The notes: generated by a model from the letters alone, not told the origin. Positions 1-9,346 are shown, numbered from the stretch's first letter. The stretch is 64,000 nt of DNA from Candidatus Nitrotoga sp. SPKER (GCA_003402285.1 QFXG01000026.1:62001-126000), one strand, 5' to 3'. Translations and numbers: made by a program.

Positions 1-1
1 A

Positions 2-640
2 CGCACCCGCAATCTGCTCGCCGTTTTATCGCGCGGCACATTACCCGAAACTATCGTATATATCAGTACTAGCGGGGTATATGGTGACTGCGCTGGAAAA
101 TTTGTCACAGAGACCCATAGATTAAATGCTCAAACTGCGCGCGCCCAGCGCAGAGTGGATGCGGAAAATAAAATTCGCAGCTGGGCAAAACGCACCGGAG
201 TGCGTGCTATTATCCTGCGTGTACCGGGTATCTATGCGGCAGATCGGCTCCCGTTGAACCGCTTGCAACAAGGCACACCGGCAATCTTGGCGGCAGAAGA
301 TAGTCATACCAATCACATTCACGCAGACGATCTAGCGCGTATTGTGGCAGCGGCATTACGCCATGCAAAACCAAATCGGGTGTACCACACCTGTGATGAC
401 AGTAAATTAAAGATGGGCGACTATTTTGATAGTGTGGCAGACGCATTTGATTTACCGCATGTGCCACGCATCAGCCGTGAGCAAGCACAGCAAACCTTGC
501 CAACGACCTTGCTTTCATTCATAAATGAATCACGCCGCCTGACGAATAAACGCATGAAACGCGAACTGAAAATAATGTTGCTTTATCCGACCGTGGCAGA
601 TGCGCTGAACGTTATCCGCAAACCTAACCGGGATATCTAA
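2..640 (+). CDS. YeeZ-like atypical SDR family NAD(P)-binding protein, 5' end outside window
   Basis: The frame is open from the first bases of the window, so the N-terminus with the nucleotide-binding glycine motif is missing. Visible blocks are YISTSGVYGD near the start, then a run rich in Arg ending in AENKIRSW, then ILRVPGIYAADRLPLNRL and NHIHADDLARIV, which follow the order seen in YeeZ-type extended SDR proteins. The classical YxxxK catalytic pair is not evident after SGVYGD, which fits the atypical SDR group and argues against a standard sugar epimerase. The family binds NAD(P); its substrate is not known. The first ATG in this frame (155) lies inside the conserved fold and is not the real start. 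Confidence 0.75.
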   Translation, partial: RTRNLLAVLSRGTLPETIVYISTSGVYGDCAGKFVTETHRLNAQTARAQRRVDAENKIRSWAKRTGVRAIILRVPGIYAADRLPLNRLQQGTPAILAAEDSHTNHIHADDLARIVAAALRHAKPNRVYHTCDDSKLKMGDYFDSVADAFDLPHVPRISREQAQQTLPTTLLSFINESRRLTNKRMKRELKIMLLYPTVADALNVIRKPNRDI

Positions 641-664
641 CTACATTAAATTCAGATTCAATTT

Positions 665-1264
665 TTATCCTGCCGTTCCTTTTTTTCTTATTCTTATATT
701 AAAAGATATGGATATTCTTTCAATATCTTCTTGATTTGGCTCGACAGAATGAGGTAGCCAGGACGGGAACATCACTAAATGGTTTTTCCTTGCCGGATAT
801 GAAAACTTTGGCGCATTAATTGCGTTAAGCTCTGCAATGGGTGCTAAAGATTCTATTGAATACTGTTCTTGAAAATTCCTGTAAAACTCTATTTGAGCAT
901 TAGAGTCGGTGACGTAATAAGCCCCAGATATAAACGATGAGCAATGAATATGAATTTTATTGTAATTATTTAAATTATTAATGTTTACCCATACATTATC
1001 CATATAGGTTTGAAAATTTATTTCATCATATCCAAAATCAGATAAACATTTTTTCGATCTGCGTAAAATTTCATTTAATAAAGGGGTTAATTCCGGATGG
1101 TCACCATAGTAAAACTCTTTTGATTGCCACCCCCCAACATTACTAACATCATTTCCACGTGGATCGATTTGTTTCAATCGATGACAAAAATTAAAAATGG
1201 CATCAACATCAATATTGAGTTTATCCCACCAAACAGGTGTCGAAAAATAGGTATCCAGATTCAT
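665..1264 (-). CDS. Putative 2OG-Fe(II) oxygenase-like protein (TIGR02466-type)
   Basis: A protein of about 199 residues with the pattern of the TIGR02466 group of putative 2-oxoglutarate/Fe(II) oxygenases: an N-terminal STPVWW segment, a central HIHCSSFISGAYYV block, and a C-terminal PSWLPHSVEPN...ERISISFNI block. The HxH and the later PHSVEPN His are plausible iron ligands and the Arg of ERIS a plausible 2-oxoglutarate ligand. The start at 1264 is chosen because an AGGAG ribosome site lies about ten bases upstream; the longer frame to 1309 has no such site. The gene downstream of it on the same strand is the SDR in opposite orientation, so the two converge. Substrate unknown. Confidence 0.65.
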   Translation of the reverse strand: MNLDTYFSTPVWWDKLNIDVDAIFNFCHRLKQIDPRGNDVSNVGGWQSKEFYYGDHPELTPLLNEILRRSKKCLSDFGYDEINFQTYMDNVWVNINNLNNYNKIHIHCSSFISGAYYVTDSNAQIEFYRNFQEQYSIESLAPIAELNAINAPKFSYPARKNHLVMFPSWLPHSVEPNQEDIERISISFNIRIRKKGTAG

Positions 1265-1309
1265 CGTTTCACATCTCCTGAACTTCTGATCGAAAAAGTG
1301 CCATAACAC

Positions 1310-1630
1310 CTATATTGTTTCCCACATCACATCACATTTTTCTTTGGCAGCCGCTGAAAGTAATTCAATCAAAGGCAAGGCGCGATTTTTTAGGCTCACA
1401 CTTTGTTCTTGAGATTCTTTATCCTGCACATCGTTGGATTTTGCCAGGGACGGCACTCTGCTGTCCAACTGAATAGCATTTTTCAAGCGCTCAAGTGCTA
1501 CAGGGACATCCTCAGCCATGATAGCACTGGGCACTGCGCCACTATGTCCCATCATCTTGATTAAGTGTAGCGCTGCCTCACCGAACATGGTTATATCAGG
1601 ATATGCTTTAGATGTGAACATTATCAACAT
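1310..1630 (-). CDS. DUF1840 domain protein
   Basis: A 106-residue protein starting MLIMFTSKAYPDITMFGEAALHLIKMMG, which matches the conserved opening of DUF1840 proteins (M-L-I-x-F-x-S-K-A, then a MFG and a helical segment). The middle is a low-complexity hydrophilic linker and the end (ALPLIELLSAAAKEKCDVMWE) is a second helical block typical of the family. It is common in betaproteobacteria and has no assigned function. It lies 45 bases upstream of the putative oxygenase and could share its transcript. Confidence 0.75.
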   Translation of the reverse strand: MLIMFTSKAYPDITMFGEAALHLIKMMGHSGAVPSAIMAEDVPVALERLKNAIQLDSRVPSLAKSNDVQDKESQEQSVSLKNRALPLIELLSAAAKEKCDVMWETI

Positions 1631-2128
1631 AAATTATCTCCAAGTCTGTGCGCGTGCGGAGTATTGGCATTATTGGAATTTTTTTCTTATCCAGCAACAA
1701 CCATTACCCAATCAAAAGAAAGCCAATGCAGGTAATGGTTCTAAATAATAATTGGTCAATTGCCGATATGTAGCAATTTCAATAGTGAACCAGAAATTGG
1801 TAGCGATGCTGTGCAGTAGCCCACACAGTAAAAATTCGATCAAACTGGTCGTTTATTCTAATTCACCATAGGCAATTTTTGTAATGCATGCGATAGAAAA
1901 AAGGGCGCGAAACTATCTAAATTGGCAATTTCAAGACTCTGTCGGTGGTCAGTAACAAAGAGTTTTTGTACTGACCCTCGCCCGTTGATTGTTAGATAAT
2001 GAGCAGCAAATAACCAAAATACAAATAAGTTCACAACCTTTCTACAAGCGCAAACAATTCTAGCTAAATTTCAAAATCTGGCAATAGATTAAAAATCTGC
2101 TCCCTTTAATTAACAAAGACGAAAACTT
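1631..2128. other. Intergenic region, about 500 bases, no gene seen
   Basis: AT-rich stretch between divergently read genes. It must hold promoters for the DUF1840 gene (minus) and the GGCT-like gene (plus), but I see no convincing -35/-10 pair, repeat or RNA structure. Confidence 0.5.
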
Positions 2129-2974
2129 ATGAATCAATCAAATTTCTCTGCGCTGCTTTGGACATTAACAATATACATATTAGCAGCCCGCGCAAATGCA
2201 ACATCTATGAATACATCTCAGGAATATGACGTTCGACAATCTCAAAAGACAAACATACAAAAGCCTACCCACAAAACCGTAGCCATGACGGATGATGAAT
2301 TAAAAAAACTGGCTGCAAACCATAGTGGTAATTGTAATGCCACGCCTGACCCTGCAAAAACCCAATACATTATTGGCTACGGCAGCTTGATGCAAGATGA
2401 ATCGCGTCAACGAACGACGCCTAATGCCAACATTTCTTATCCCGTTCAGGTTAATGGGTATCAACGTGGCTGGTTTACAAAAGGTAGCGGCGTTGGTTTT
2501 AGTACCACTTTTCTAGGCGTTGTACAGCGTAAAGAAAGTGAGCTGAATGCCGCAATTTATATTATTGATGTAACCGAAATCAGCACTATGGATAAGCGAG
2601 AGTTTTCTTATTGTCGACTAGCAGTGGAACCCGAAAACTATTCACTACTGAAGCAAGACATTTCACTGTCACCCGGGCAAACCTGGATTTACGTCAACAA
2701 ACCAGACACCATTGCTATAGCGAACAGACGCTATCCCATTGTTCAGTCTTATGTGGATATTTTTTTATCCGGCTGCCTAGAGTTGGAACAACGCTTTGAA
2801 CTAAAAGATTTTACCAAACAGTGTCTTGCTACCACGAGTAATTGGTCGACTCAATGGGTGAATGATCGAATCTATCCACGACGTCCTTTTATCTACCAAC
2901 CTAAAGCCAGGCAAATTGACCAGCTTCTCAATGAACATCTACCACAATACTTTCAACATATTCATTTTGAATAG
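2129..2974 (+). CDS. Exported gamma-glutamylcyclotransferase-fold protein
   Basis: A 281-residue protein. The N-terminus has a hydrophobic stretch ending near ARANA, consistent with a signal peptide. At about residue 80 the motif YIIGYGSLMQDESR matches the GxGSL substrate-binding loop of the gamma-glutamylcyclotransferase-like fold; further blocks include VNGYQRGWF and DKREFSYCRL, where the acidic residue lies where the catalytic Glu of the fold is expected. Members release 5-oxoproline from gamma-glutamyl compounds, but the exported, extended form here has no assigned substrate. It stands alone, with a hairpin just after it. Confidence 0.7.
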   Translation: MNQSNFSALLWTLTIYILAARANATSMNTSQEYDVRQSQKTNIQKPTHKTVAMTDDELKKLAANHSGNCNATPDPAKTQYIIGYGSLMQDESRQRTTPNANISYPVQVNGYQRGWFTKGSGVGFSTTFLGVVQRKESELNAAIYIIDVTEISTMDKREFSYCRLAVEPENYSLLKQDISLSPGQTWIYVNKPDTIAIANRRYPIVQSYVDIFLSGCLELEQRFELKDFTKQCLATTSNWSTQWVNDRIYPRRPFIYQPKARQIDQLLNEHLPQYFQHIHFE

Positions 2975-2998
2975 TCAGAGCAATCATACAAGGTCATT

Positions 2999-3025
2999 AT
3001 TGTTGCCTTATTCAAAGGTAACAAT
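2999..3025. terminator. Stem-loop between convergent genes
   Basis: ATTGTTGCCTT and AAGGTAACAAT form an 11-bp stem with one mismatch and a 5-base loop, placed between the stops of the GGCT-like gene (plus) and the ABC ATPase gene (minus). It may serve both directions; there is no long T-run. Confidence 0.5.
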
Positions 3026-3062
3026 GTGGCAGAAGTAATAAAAATAGCTTTTTCACTCAAGC

Positions 3063-4313
3063 TCAATTATCCTCCATGGCAATAAAATCTTCTCTTGCAG
3101 GCATCCACTCATGCTCTAAACGGCATAAGCCATAATCGCGAGTTTGCCCGATGATCCGCACCGAAATAGTCACAGTATCAAAGAGCCGCAATCCTTCAGG
3201 ATCCATTGCATGAGCGCGAATAGTATATTTTCCTGGCAATAACTGAAGCTTAGAAAAGCGAATACAGAAACCATATTGCAAGGGCGCAATTTTATTTGGA
3301 AGGTACGCTGTTTCGTTTGAATGAGTACCGTAAACAGGCGTTCCATCCACTCGAACGACACCAAACAAAATCACCGGCGGCCGATCATCAGGAGAATGCG
3401 CCACACCACAAATACGCAATACGCCACCCATCTCAGCTACCGTAGTTACAAAACCCATATCGTTTTCCAACCAAAATTTGCGAATTGTGTATATTCCGCT
3501 TGGCTGTACCACACGTTCAAAATGCGCCGCTTTGCTATTTTTTTCTTCGTGATAAGTCAGATATTCACGCGTAACGTCAAAGCTGTCGCCATACATATGC
3601 AACTGCCCATCATGAATCCATACTGCCTTCTGGCACAGGGTCTGAATGTGGAACATACTGTGCGAACACAGCAATAATGTCCCACCTTGACTCAAATAAC
3701 CTTCGATCCAGCGAATGCATTTTTTCTGGAACGACTCATCGCCCACAGCCAATACTTCGTCAGTAATTAGAATATCCGGTTGCAGAGCAGTTGCCACTGC
3801 GAAACCAAGTCGCACCACCATACCAGACGAGTAATGTTTGATCGGTTCCGCAATATGGGAACCGATATCGGCAAATTCAATTATGGAATCCAGCTTGCTA
3901 TCTATTTCTGCATTGCTCATACCCATCAGCGCGGCTGCCAGATGGATGTTTTCCAGGCCGCTATATTCGGGATGAAAACCGCTGCCCAGCTCCAACAATG
4001 CACCGATACGTCCGTTTACCACCACTTGGCCGGTAGAGGGCTTGACCACCCCGGCAATGATTTTCAACAGCGTTGATTTACCCGCGCCATTTTCACCGAT
4101 AAGGCCAAGCGATTCGCCTGCTTTAAGCTCCAGGTTAACACCCTGTAGCGCACAGAAATGAGGCACCTCACCCCGCTTGAAGAGCAAAGCAGCAATCGTA
4201 CGCAACCGGTTACCACCAGTCGCTACGCTGGGGTAATTCTTACTAATGTTGCTTAAACTGATAAGAGGAGTTCGCACAATATTCGTGTCTGTACAAAGTG
4301 GAAGGAAATACAA
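3063..4313 (-). CDS. Polysaccharide ABC transporter ATP-binding protein with C-terminal Wzt-like domain
   Basis: ATPase of the KpsT/Wzt/TagH group, which powers export of lipid-linked polysaccharide with the permease encoded just upstream. Visible: Walker [10 protein letters not shown] at about residue 78, an ABC signature of the variant form HYSSGM, Walker [14 protein letters not shown], and a switch-region SHSM. After about residue 245 there is an extra 170-residue domain, mostly beta-rich, as in Wzt proteins whose C-terminal domain reads the modified end of the O-antigen. Length 416. The start is uncertain: 4313 is a TTG without a good ribosome site, and a GTG at 4277 would give a start directly before the conserved IxLxNISKNYP block. 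Confidence 0.85.
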   Translation of the reverse strand: MYFLPLCTDTNIVRTPLISLSNISKNYPSVATGGNRLRTIAALLFKRGEVPHFCALQGVNLELKAGESLGLIGENGAGKSTLLKIIAGVVKPSTGQVVVNGRIGALLELGSGFHPEYSGLENIHLAAALMGMSNAEIDSKLDSIIEFADIGSHIAEPIKHYSSGMVVRLGFAVATALQPDILITDEVLAVGDESFQKKCIRWIEGYLSQGGTLLLCSHSMFHIQTLCQKAVWIHDGQLHMYGDSFDVTREYLTYHEEKNSKAAHFERVVQPSGIYTIRKFWLENDMGFVTTVAEMGGVLRICGVAHSPDDRPPVILFGVVRVDGTPVYGTHSNETAYLPNKIAPLQYGFCIRFSKLQLLPGKYTIRAHAMDPEGLRLFDTVTISVRIIGQTRDYGLCRLEHEWMPAREDFIAMEDN

Positions 4314-4413
4314 AATTGGCGGAGATGGTCATCTTATATATTCATTCGCTGTCTTCAAAAACCCATTTTTGATTGATAACACGCAAGTTTTAACAAGTTT
4401 TCAAACATACGGA

Positions 4414-5202
4414 CTAAATAAAATCCTCAAAATAAGGCGATAAGCGATTAAAGAACCAACGCCCGATCAAAAAAATCAATAAACTTCCAACCAGCATTAC
4501 CATATCCTGCCAAGCAATCTGGTTATTGCCAGTCATCAATAATCCGCGAATTCTGGTAATAAAAAAGGATAGTGGATTTAATGCAATGATCTGTTGTATC
4601 TGCTGCGGTACCAGGCTGGCCGGATAAAGAACAGGGGTGGCGTAAAACCAGATCATGAACAGCGGGGTAAGAAAGTGCTCCACATCCTTGAGCAGCACTT
4701 GCAAGGCAGCAAGTATAAGCGCCAGTCCGCTAGTAAATAATAGCTGCATGCAAAATAGCAGCAATACCAGCGGCAAAGATGAAAAGTGCAATGCATTACC
4801 GGTAAGAGCAAGCACCGCAAGTACCAACAGAAAACCGACCACATGGACGGCATAAGTAGAAAAAACTGCACCGTACACTAGCAACTCATGCGGGAAGGCG
4901 ACCTTCTTGATGAGACCTCCGCCATTTTGCACTGCCAGCGCACCACGCTGTGTACCTTCCTGAAAGCACAACCACGGCCATAGTGCTACCGCAACAAACA
5001 AGATAAAGCTATGGCCTTCCAGCTCAGGAAACTTTACCTTGAAAATAGCCGTAAATACCACCGCATACACCGCCAGCAGAGCCAGCGGGTGTAAAAGCGC
5101 CCAGAAAATCCCACTAACGCTGCCTACATAGCGACTTTTAATCTCTCGTGATAGAAAATTAAGCAGCAGCCAGCGATATGGCCACAAATTTCTAATCTGC
5201 AT
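4414..5202 (-). CDS. ABC-2 type polysaccharide export permease
   Basis: A 262-residue membrane protein with about six hydrophobic segments. The N-terminal block LLLNFLSREIKSRYVGSVSG, then FWALLHPLALLAVYA, is characteristic of the Wzm/KpsM/TagG permeases. It is encoded directly upstream of the Wzt-like ATPase on the same strand, so the two probably form one exporter in the inner membrane. The gene begins three bases after the stop of the parvulin gene and is likely cotranscribed with it. Confidence 0.85.
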   Translation of the reverse strand: MQIRNLWPYRWLLLNFLSREIKSRYVGSVSGIFWALLHPLALLAVYAVVFTAIFKVKFPELEGHSFILFVAVALWPWLCFQEGTQRGALAVQNGGGLIKKVAFPHELLVYGAVFSTYAVHVVGFLLVLAVLALTGNALHFSSLPLVLLLFCMQLLFTSGLALILAALQVLLKDVEHFLTPLFMIWFYATPVLYPASLVPQQIQQIIALNPLSFFITRIRGLLMTGNNQIAWQDMVMLVGSLLIFLIGRWFFNRLSPYFEDFI

Positions 5203-5205
5203 GAA

Positions 5206-6159
5206 TTAATGCTTTGCGGCCTCGGGTTTGCTCATTTCTGATGTTTTAATATCAACGGATTTGGCATCAGGATTTGTCCAGAAACGATTGACCGCCTCTT
5301 CATTTAACTTCAATGACGGATCACTGAGTATCCCACCAACAAGCGTTTTTCGATATTCATTCAAATATTTTTCGCGTTCCCCCTGTATGATTTTTTCACT
5401 TACCTCTTCAAATGAACGCATCAGCTTTGGTTTCTTTTCATGCAGTTGAATAATATGGTAGCCAAACGTTGTTTTTACCGGCTCGCTGATATCTCCTGGA
5501 GAATTCATGGCAAAAGCTGTGTCGGAGAATGGTTTGACCATCTTTCCCTCTTCAAAAAAACCAAGGTCCCCTTTGTTTCCTTTAACGCTTGGATCATCAG
5601 AGTATTCCAAAGCCAACTCTTCAAATTTTTTACCACCAACTAACTGGTCGCGAACTTGCTTGATGCGCTGCAGCGCTTCTTCCGGGGTACGTTTTTTAGT
5701 GTCTACCAAGATATGGGAAACGTGCACTTTCGTTGGCACAGTATATCTTTCGATATCAATCTGGTACAACTCGCGAGCACGCACATCAAAATTTGGTAAC
5801 GTAAGGGTCTTGGTAATTCGATTGATTTGTTCCTGCGCGAGCAACTTGTCAGCAGCAAATTCAATTTGTTTATTCATTTCAGGTTCTCGATCAATACCGG
5901 CACTCCGCGCCTGGGCAGCCAGTGTTTTAGTAACCAGCAGGTTTTCCAGCAACTTGGCAATACGAGCCTTGCTTGCCAGCACTTCTGGACGATGCTCTTG
6001 CGGAATACGCATCAAATCTGCCTCAAAATCCTGGTTTGTAATTCTAACCGTTTCAGATTCGATCAATACTTGTTCCACACTTAACGCCGGAGCGGTGCAG
6101 CAAATCATCATGGCTAGTGCCACGTACTGCTTTAACAACGTACGACTCATTATTTTCAT
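5206..6159 (-). CDS. Exported parvulin-type peptidyl-prolyl isomerase (EpsD/PpiC-like)
   Basis: A 317-residue periplasmic folding factor. An N-terminal signal peptide (hydrophobic to about residue 27, ending PALS) precedes a SurA-N-like helical region with QARSAGIDREPEMNKQIE, then a rotamase domain at about residues 140-245 with VHVSHILV, FEELALEYSDDPSVKGNKGDLGFF and FGYHIIQL. EpsD-type isomerases of this layout occur in exopolysaccharide clusters, and here the gene is immediately upstream of the polysaccharide exporter. A second ATG at 6150 is better spaced from the GAGG site than the first at 6159 and may be the true start. Confidence 0.85.
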   Translation of the reverse strand: MKIMSRTLLKQYVALAMMICCTAPALSVEQVLIESETVRITNQDFEADLMRIPQEHRPEVLASKARIAKLLENLLVTKTLAAQARSAGIDREPEMNKQIEFAADKLLAQEQINRITKTLTLPNFDVRARELYQIDIERYTVPTKVHVSHILVDTKKRTPEEALQRIKQVRDQLVGGKKFEELALEYSDDPSVKGNKGDLGFFEEGKMVKPFSDTAFAMNSPGDISEPVKTTFGYHIIQLHEKKPKLMRSFEEVSEKIIQGEREKYLNEYRKTLVGGILSDPSLKLNEEAVNRFWTNPDAKSVDIKTSEMSKPEAAKH

Positions 6160-6173
6160 TCCTCAAGATAAAT

Positions 6174-6212
6174 GCAAAAAATAAAAACTCCCCCATTATA
6201 AAAATGGGGGAG
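6174..6212 (-). terminator. Rho-independent terminator after the Ig-like exported protein gene
   Basis: CTCCCCCAT / ATGGGGGAG form a perfect 9-bp stem with a 7-base loop; on the minus strand it is followed by a T-rich tract. It separates the exported protein gene from the isomerase gene. Confidence 0.9.
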
Positions 6213-6244
6213 AAAATTCAATCTCATTAAGGCTTAGTTGACTA

Positions 6245-6871
6245 TTACCAAATGGGTAGAAAGATTTGAGTCGGCTTGCCTGCTTGAATCACTTTAAGAT
6301 AAGCCATATATCCCACTGCTTCTGCCTTCAAATTATGTGGAATATTATTTTTGGTTTCGAACGCATAATTCCATGCCCTAATGTCTGCCAGAGGCGATTG
6401 CGGAGTCGGCGGTACTGTTCTTGTGCCTATCCCTCCGTTGCCTGTCGTGACTGTCACGACTACAGTGGCAGTATTTCCGGCTCCGAAATTATTGGTTCCG
6501 ATAACCGAATAAGTAGTTGTGCTCGTTGGATTAACAGCGCCACCATTACCTGTAAAACTGGTGCCAGTCCAAGCGAATGAAGTAGCAGCAGGGCTGCAAT
6601 TTGCGTTCAAATTAGTACTCGAGCCTGCATTAATTGTAGAGGGTGATGCAGTCAATATGCATGATGGAGCTGTAGGAGTCGGGGGGGGGTCTGTTTCAGC
6701 ACAAGTTACCGACAGATTGCCGCTGGCATCAGCGCTATAACTGGTATAAGAACATATGTTTCCCGATACCCCCGACAAAACTGCCGTGGCAGCCAGTGCT
6801 GATCCCGATTCAACCATCATAAAAGCTAAAAGGAAAGCGGCGGCCTTTGTATTCATTAATTTCAAATTCAT
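6245..6871 (-). CDS. Exported protein with an Ig-like/PKD-like domain, unknown function
   Basis: A 208-residue protein read from the ATG at 6871, which has GGAG six bases upstream. A signal peptide ends about AAFLLAFMMVESGSALA. A proline/threonine linker DPPPTPTAP follows, then a domain CILTASPSTINAGSSTNLNA with NPTSTTTYSVIGTN and TVVVTVT, the pattern of bacterial Ig-like or PKD domains found in surface and secreted proteins. The last 50 residues (ADIRAWNYAFETKNNIPHNLKAEAVGYMAYLKVIQ) look helical and differ from the Ig part. The linker is encoded by a run of nine C on the coding strand. The gene is flanked by its own terminator and is probably monocistronic. Function unknown; it is a possible type II secretion client. 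Confidence 0.7.
   Translation of the reverse strand: MNLKLMNTKAAAFLLAFMMVESGSALAATAVLSGVSGNICSYTSYSADASGNLSVTCAETDPPPTPTAPSCILTASPSTINAGSSTNLNANCSPAATSFAWTGTSFTGNGGAVNPTSTTTYSVIGTNNFGAGNTATVVVTVTTGNGGIGTRTVPPTPQSPLADIRAWNYAFETKNNIPHNLKAEAVGYMAYLKVIQAGKPTQIFLPIW
6681..6689. repeat. Homopolymer run of nine G (C9 on the coding strand) inside an exported protein gene
   Basis: Nine consecutive G on the plus strand lie at the codons for the PPP linker of the Ig-like exported protein. A one-base slip would end the protein soon after the signal peptide. Confidence 0.95.
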
Positions 6872-7111
6872 ACTAGTCTCCAATTAAAGAGTTTAATTAC
6901 CAGTTCGCGAAATCGCGTTTACATTCAGCAAGGAGTGTCATGCGCAAATCGTTAATATGCCAACAATTGATTCAATAAAATTCATTTCAAATCGAGCACT
7001 CTAGCTGCTTTGTACAATATAGATCATAACATTCAATAGCAAGTCTATTCCGCTAGATGGTAAAGATTCGGGAATGAGTGGTAATTCCCAACATGGGATA
7101 CTTATTATAAT
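6872..7111. other. Upstream region of the Ig-like exported protein gene
   Basis: About 240 bases, AT-rich, holding the promoter for the exported protein gene on the minus strand. No gene, repeat or clear operator is seen. Confidence 0.4.
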
Positions 7112-7152
7112 TTCAAATAAAAAACGGGAGTGGAATTTCTTCGCACCCCCGT
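7112..7152 (-). terminator. Rho-independent terminator after the surface-family gene copy A
   Basis: On the minus strand ACGGGGGTG pairs with CACTCCCGT (one wobble), loop of 11, followed by a run of T. It lies about 70 bases after the stop of the 7221-8708 gene. Confidence 0.88.
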
Positions 7153-7220
7153 ATTCAATTAATACGCAATATACTACGTATACTTTACAAGTACAAATTT
7201 AGTTACTTAATCAGATCTCA

Positions 7221-8708
7221 TTAATCCTCTGAAATCTGTGTAGTATACTTATGATTGAAGTTGCCGCCGTATGTTGCCAAAATTCCAGGCGCCGCATTCT
7301 GGTTTATGAAATCTTGCAACATGAAACCAACGGTGGGTAAACCGGTATAAGTATCGCCATCAAGGCTTGTTAACGATTGAGAAGCTTCTGAATGATTAAC
7401 ACCATTACCATCAGTTTGTCCATTAACGACGGTGATTCCCGTAGCGTTAAAGGCCATCCGCAGCCATCCATTTTCGAAGTTAACCGGAACATTTACTTCG
7501 TTGGAGGAACCTAACACATGACTGTTCTCGAACGTAACAACAGTTGTTTCCCAGCATAGTGAAGTACCGCCGCCTGGTGCAGGTGGAGAGAAATCTACAA
7601 TAGCAACGTTACCTTCTTCGCGGTTCCAGTAGCTCAGGCCAACTGGCTCGCACGCACCATTAAGCCAGAATTTATGGGTGAATGGGCTAAACAACTGAGT
7701 AGCGTCTGATGCTAATGCGGGGTTATGAACAGGAACATTGTATCGCTTGGTCGGCATTGTTACCACCCAGTCTGTGCCAGACAGAGTTGCAGCATCCAGA
7801 ACATACTCGTTGATAATATTATTGTGCATCAGCAACGCGCTAACGGTATTGTCACCACTAAGCCAATTGCTGGTTACTGTTCCAGAATTGTAAAATACTA
7901 CACTGGTAAGATCTGCGAAAGTCAGATCCGGGAAAATACTACCGGGAGGGTTCCAGATATTCTGAACATTCGAAGGTGCGAAAGCCTCTAAAGCAACTGG
8001 GTCATACCCAAAATCAGTTCCACCAGCCACACCAATCAGAGAAGCTGTACCTGCCAAACCACCAGTAGACGGGTTAGCTCTAGCTGATTGACCACCTACG
8101 ACCAACCCACTAGAAGGACCCATATCCATGGTCGAAGCTTGAACCACTGCACAATTTGCAGGCACGCCATTTACGTGAGTGATAGCGGCACTGATCGCGG
8201 TATTTGTAATGGTGCCCATTTCAATAATTTCAAAATAGCCTTCACGGGTACGATCCAATGATTGAGTTTCACCATCCCCACCACTTTGTTGAATGCCTTC
8301 AAGAGCAGCACCGGAATACGCGAAGTTCACGAACTCTTTACCACCAGCTGGAATTGCAGGGGCAGTGCAGGACTTATCGGCGGTAACAAGCTTGGCGCCG
8401 TTTGTAGTATTCACGACCGCAGCGGTCCACATGTCATTCGGGGATAGATAAAGGTTAAAGTCAAGTACTTCGCGGCTGTTTTTACCTTCGGTAAAACGTA
8501 CTTTTACAGCTTTTGAAGAATTGGTAGTGTTCACTACGGACAAATAAGTATCCATTCCGGCGCGAGTTGTGTAATACGGGTAAATAAGAACTTCACCTAA
8601 ACCATTAGAATTAACATGTACTGCAGCACTTGCTGTATTCGCTATACCAACCGAGCTTACCGCTGCTGCCAAAGCAAGATACAGTGATTTTCTTTTAAAT
8701 TTTTGCAT
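7221..8708 (-). CDS. Exported protein of a three-copy family in this window (copy A), function unknown
   Basis: A 495-residue protein with a signal peptide (QKFKRKSLYLALAAAVSS... ending ANTASAAVH). The mature part begins with VLIYPYYTTRAG, followed by DTYLSVVNTT, KVRFTEGKNSREVLDFNLYLSP, TADKSCTAP and REGYFEIIEMG. The C-terminus holds LPTVGFMLQDFINQNAAPG. Related exported proteins opening with a YPYYT block occur in other aerobic proteobacteria and are unassigned. Two related copies lie at 50.7-53.8 kb. There is an AGGAG ribosome site ahead of the ATG at 8708. The abundance of Ser, Thr, Asn and Gly and the beta-rich look suggest an extracellular or outer-surface protein; the adjacent type II secretion cluster could be its exporter, which is inference only. 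Confidence 0.8.
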   Translation of the reverse strand: MQKFKRKSLYLALAAAVSSVGIANTASAAVHVNSNGLGEVLIYPYYTTRAGMDTYLSVVNTTNSSKAVKVRFTEGKNSREVLDFNLYLSPNDMWTAAVVNTTNGAKLVTADKSCTAPAIPAGGKEFVNFAYSGAALEGIQQSGGDGETQSLDRTREGYFEIIEMGTITNTAISAAITHVNGVPANCAVVQASTMDMGPSSGLVVGGQSARANPSTGGLAGTASLIGVAGGTDFGYDPVALEAFAPSNVQNIWNPPGSIFPDLTFADLTSVVFYNSGTVTSNWLSGDNTVSALLMHNNIINEYVLDAATLSGTDWVVTMPTKRYNVPVHNPALASDATQLFSPFTHKFWLNGACEPVGLSYWNREEGNVAIVDFSPPAPGGGTSLCWETTVVTFENSHVLGSSNEVNVPVNFENGWLRMAFNATGITVVNGQTDGNGVNHSEASQSLTSLDGDTYTGLPTVGFMLQDFINQNAAPGILATYGGNFNHKYTTQISED

Positions 8709-8911
8709 TATTGCTAGACTCCTTATAATTTATTACGAAATGTTGAAGTTTGACTTCAGGAAAAGATTAATACTTTTTATTAAAGTGCTCTTCAATAATT
8801 ACTACAGTCGACTTTAGAAATTACTGCGATGTTATTGTATATCATAGTTGTTTCATTCTACAAGTGATTTTTTGTACACATAATCCTCCTATTTAAATTC
8901 ATAACACCTAA

Positions 8912-9346
8912 TTATCTGCGCGGAACGAACCACCATTTCCCGTCTTGACGTAGCCAATTCTCGTCCAGACGAGTCTCAAGTGACTTAATATCACGATAGC
9001 TATATTCAATTGCCATCAATACCTTACACTGGTCGTTCTCGCATGAAACAGAATCCACATTTGCTTTTTTCCAAATGCCGCCACGGACTTTAGCTTTATA
9101 TAAATCCAGCGACATAACATCACGTGTACCCGGACTCAGATAACTATACGCTTTAGTGAAATCCCCTTTTATTAAGGCTTCCCAGCGTGCTGCGGCTAGA
9201 GCGGCAACTATCTTTTGCGGTTTAATCTGTTCTGGCTGTGTTAAACCACCACCCGATCCTGCACAACCCATCATTCCCACACTCAGAACAAGTGCTGCTA
9301 CACCTCTTCGCAACTCATAACCCATTCCACACATCCGTTTTTTCAA
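8912..9346 (-). CDS. Small lipoprotein, unknown function
   Basis: A 144-residue protein beginning at a TTG with AGGTGA five bases upstream. The N-terminus has a positively charged start, a hydrophobic core and a lipobox VGMMGC, so it should be lipid-anchored at a Cys near residue 28. The rest is a compact domain (ARWEALIKGDFTKAYSYLSPGTRDVMS ... WLRQDGKWWFVPRR) that resembles small NTF2-like or DUF4440-like folds in pattern, though I cannot assign it. It is located between the surface-family gene and gspD, with a long AT-rich gap behind it. Confidence 0.7.
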   Translation of the reverse strand: MKKRMCGMGYELRRGVAALVLSVGMMGCAGSGGGLTQPEQIKPQKIVAALAAARWEALIKGDFTKAYSYLSPGTRDVMSLDLYKAKVRGGIWKKANVDSVSCENDQCKVLMAIEYSYRDIKSLETRLDENWLRQDGKWWFVPRR

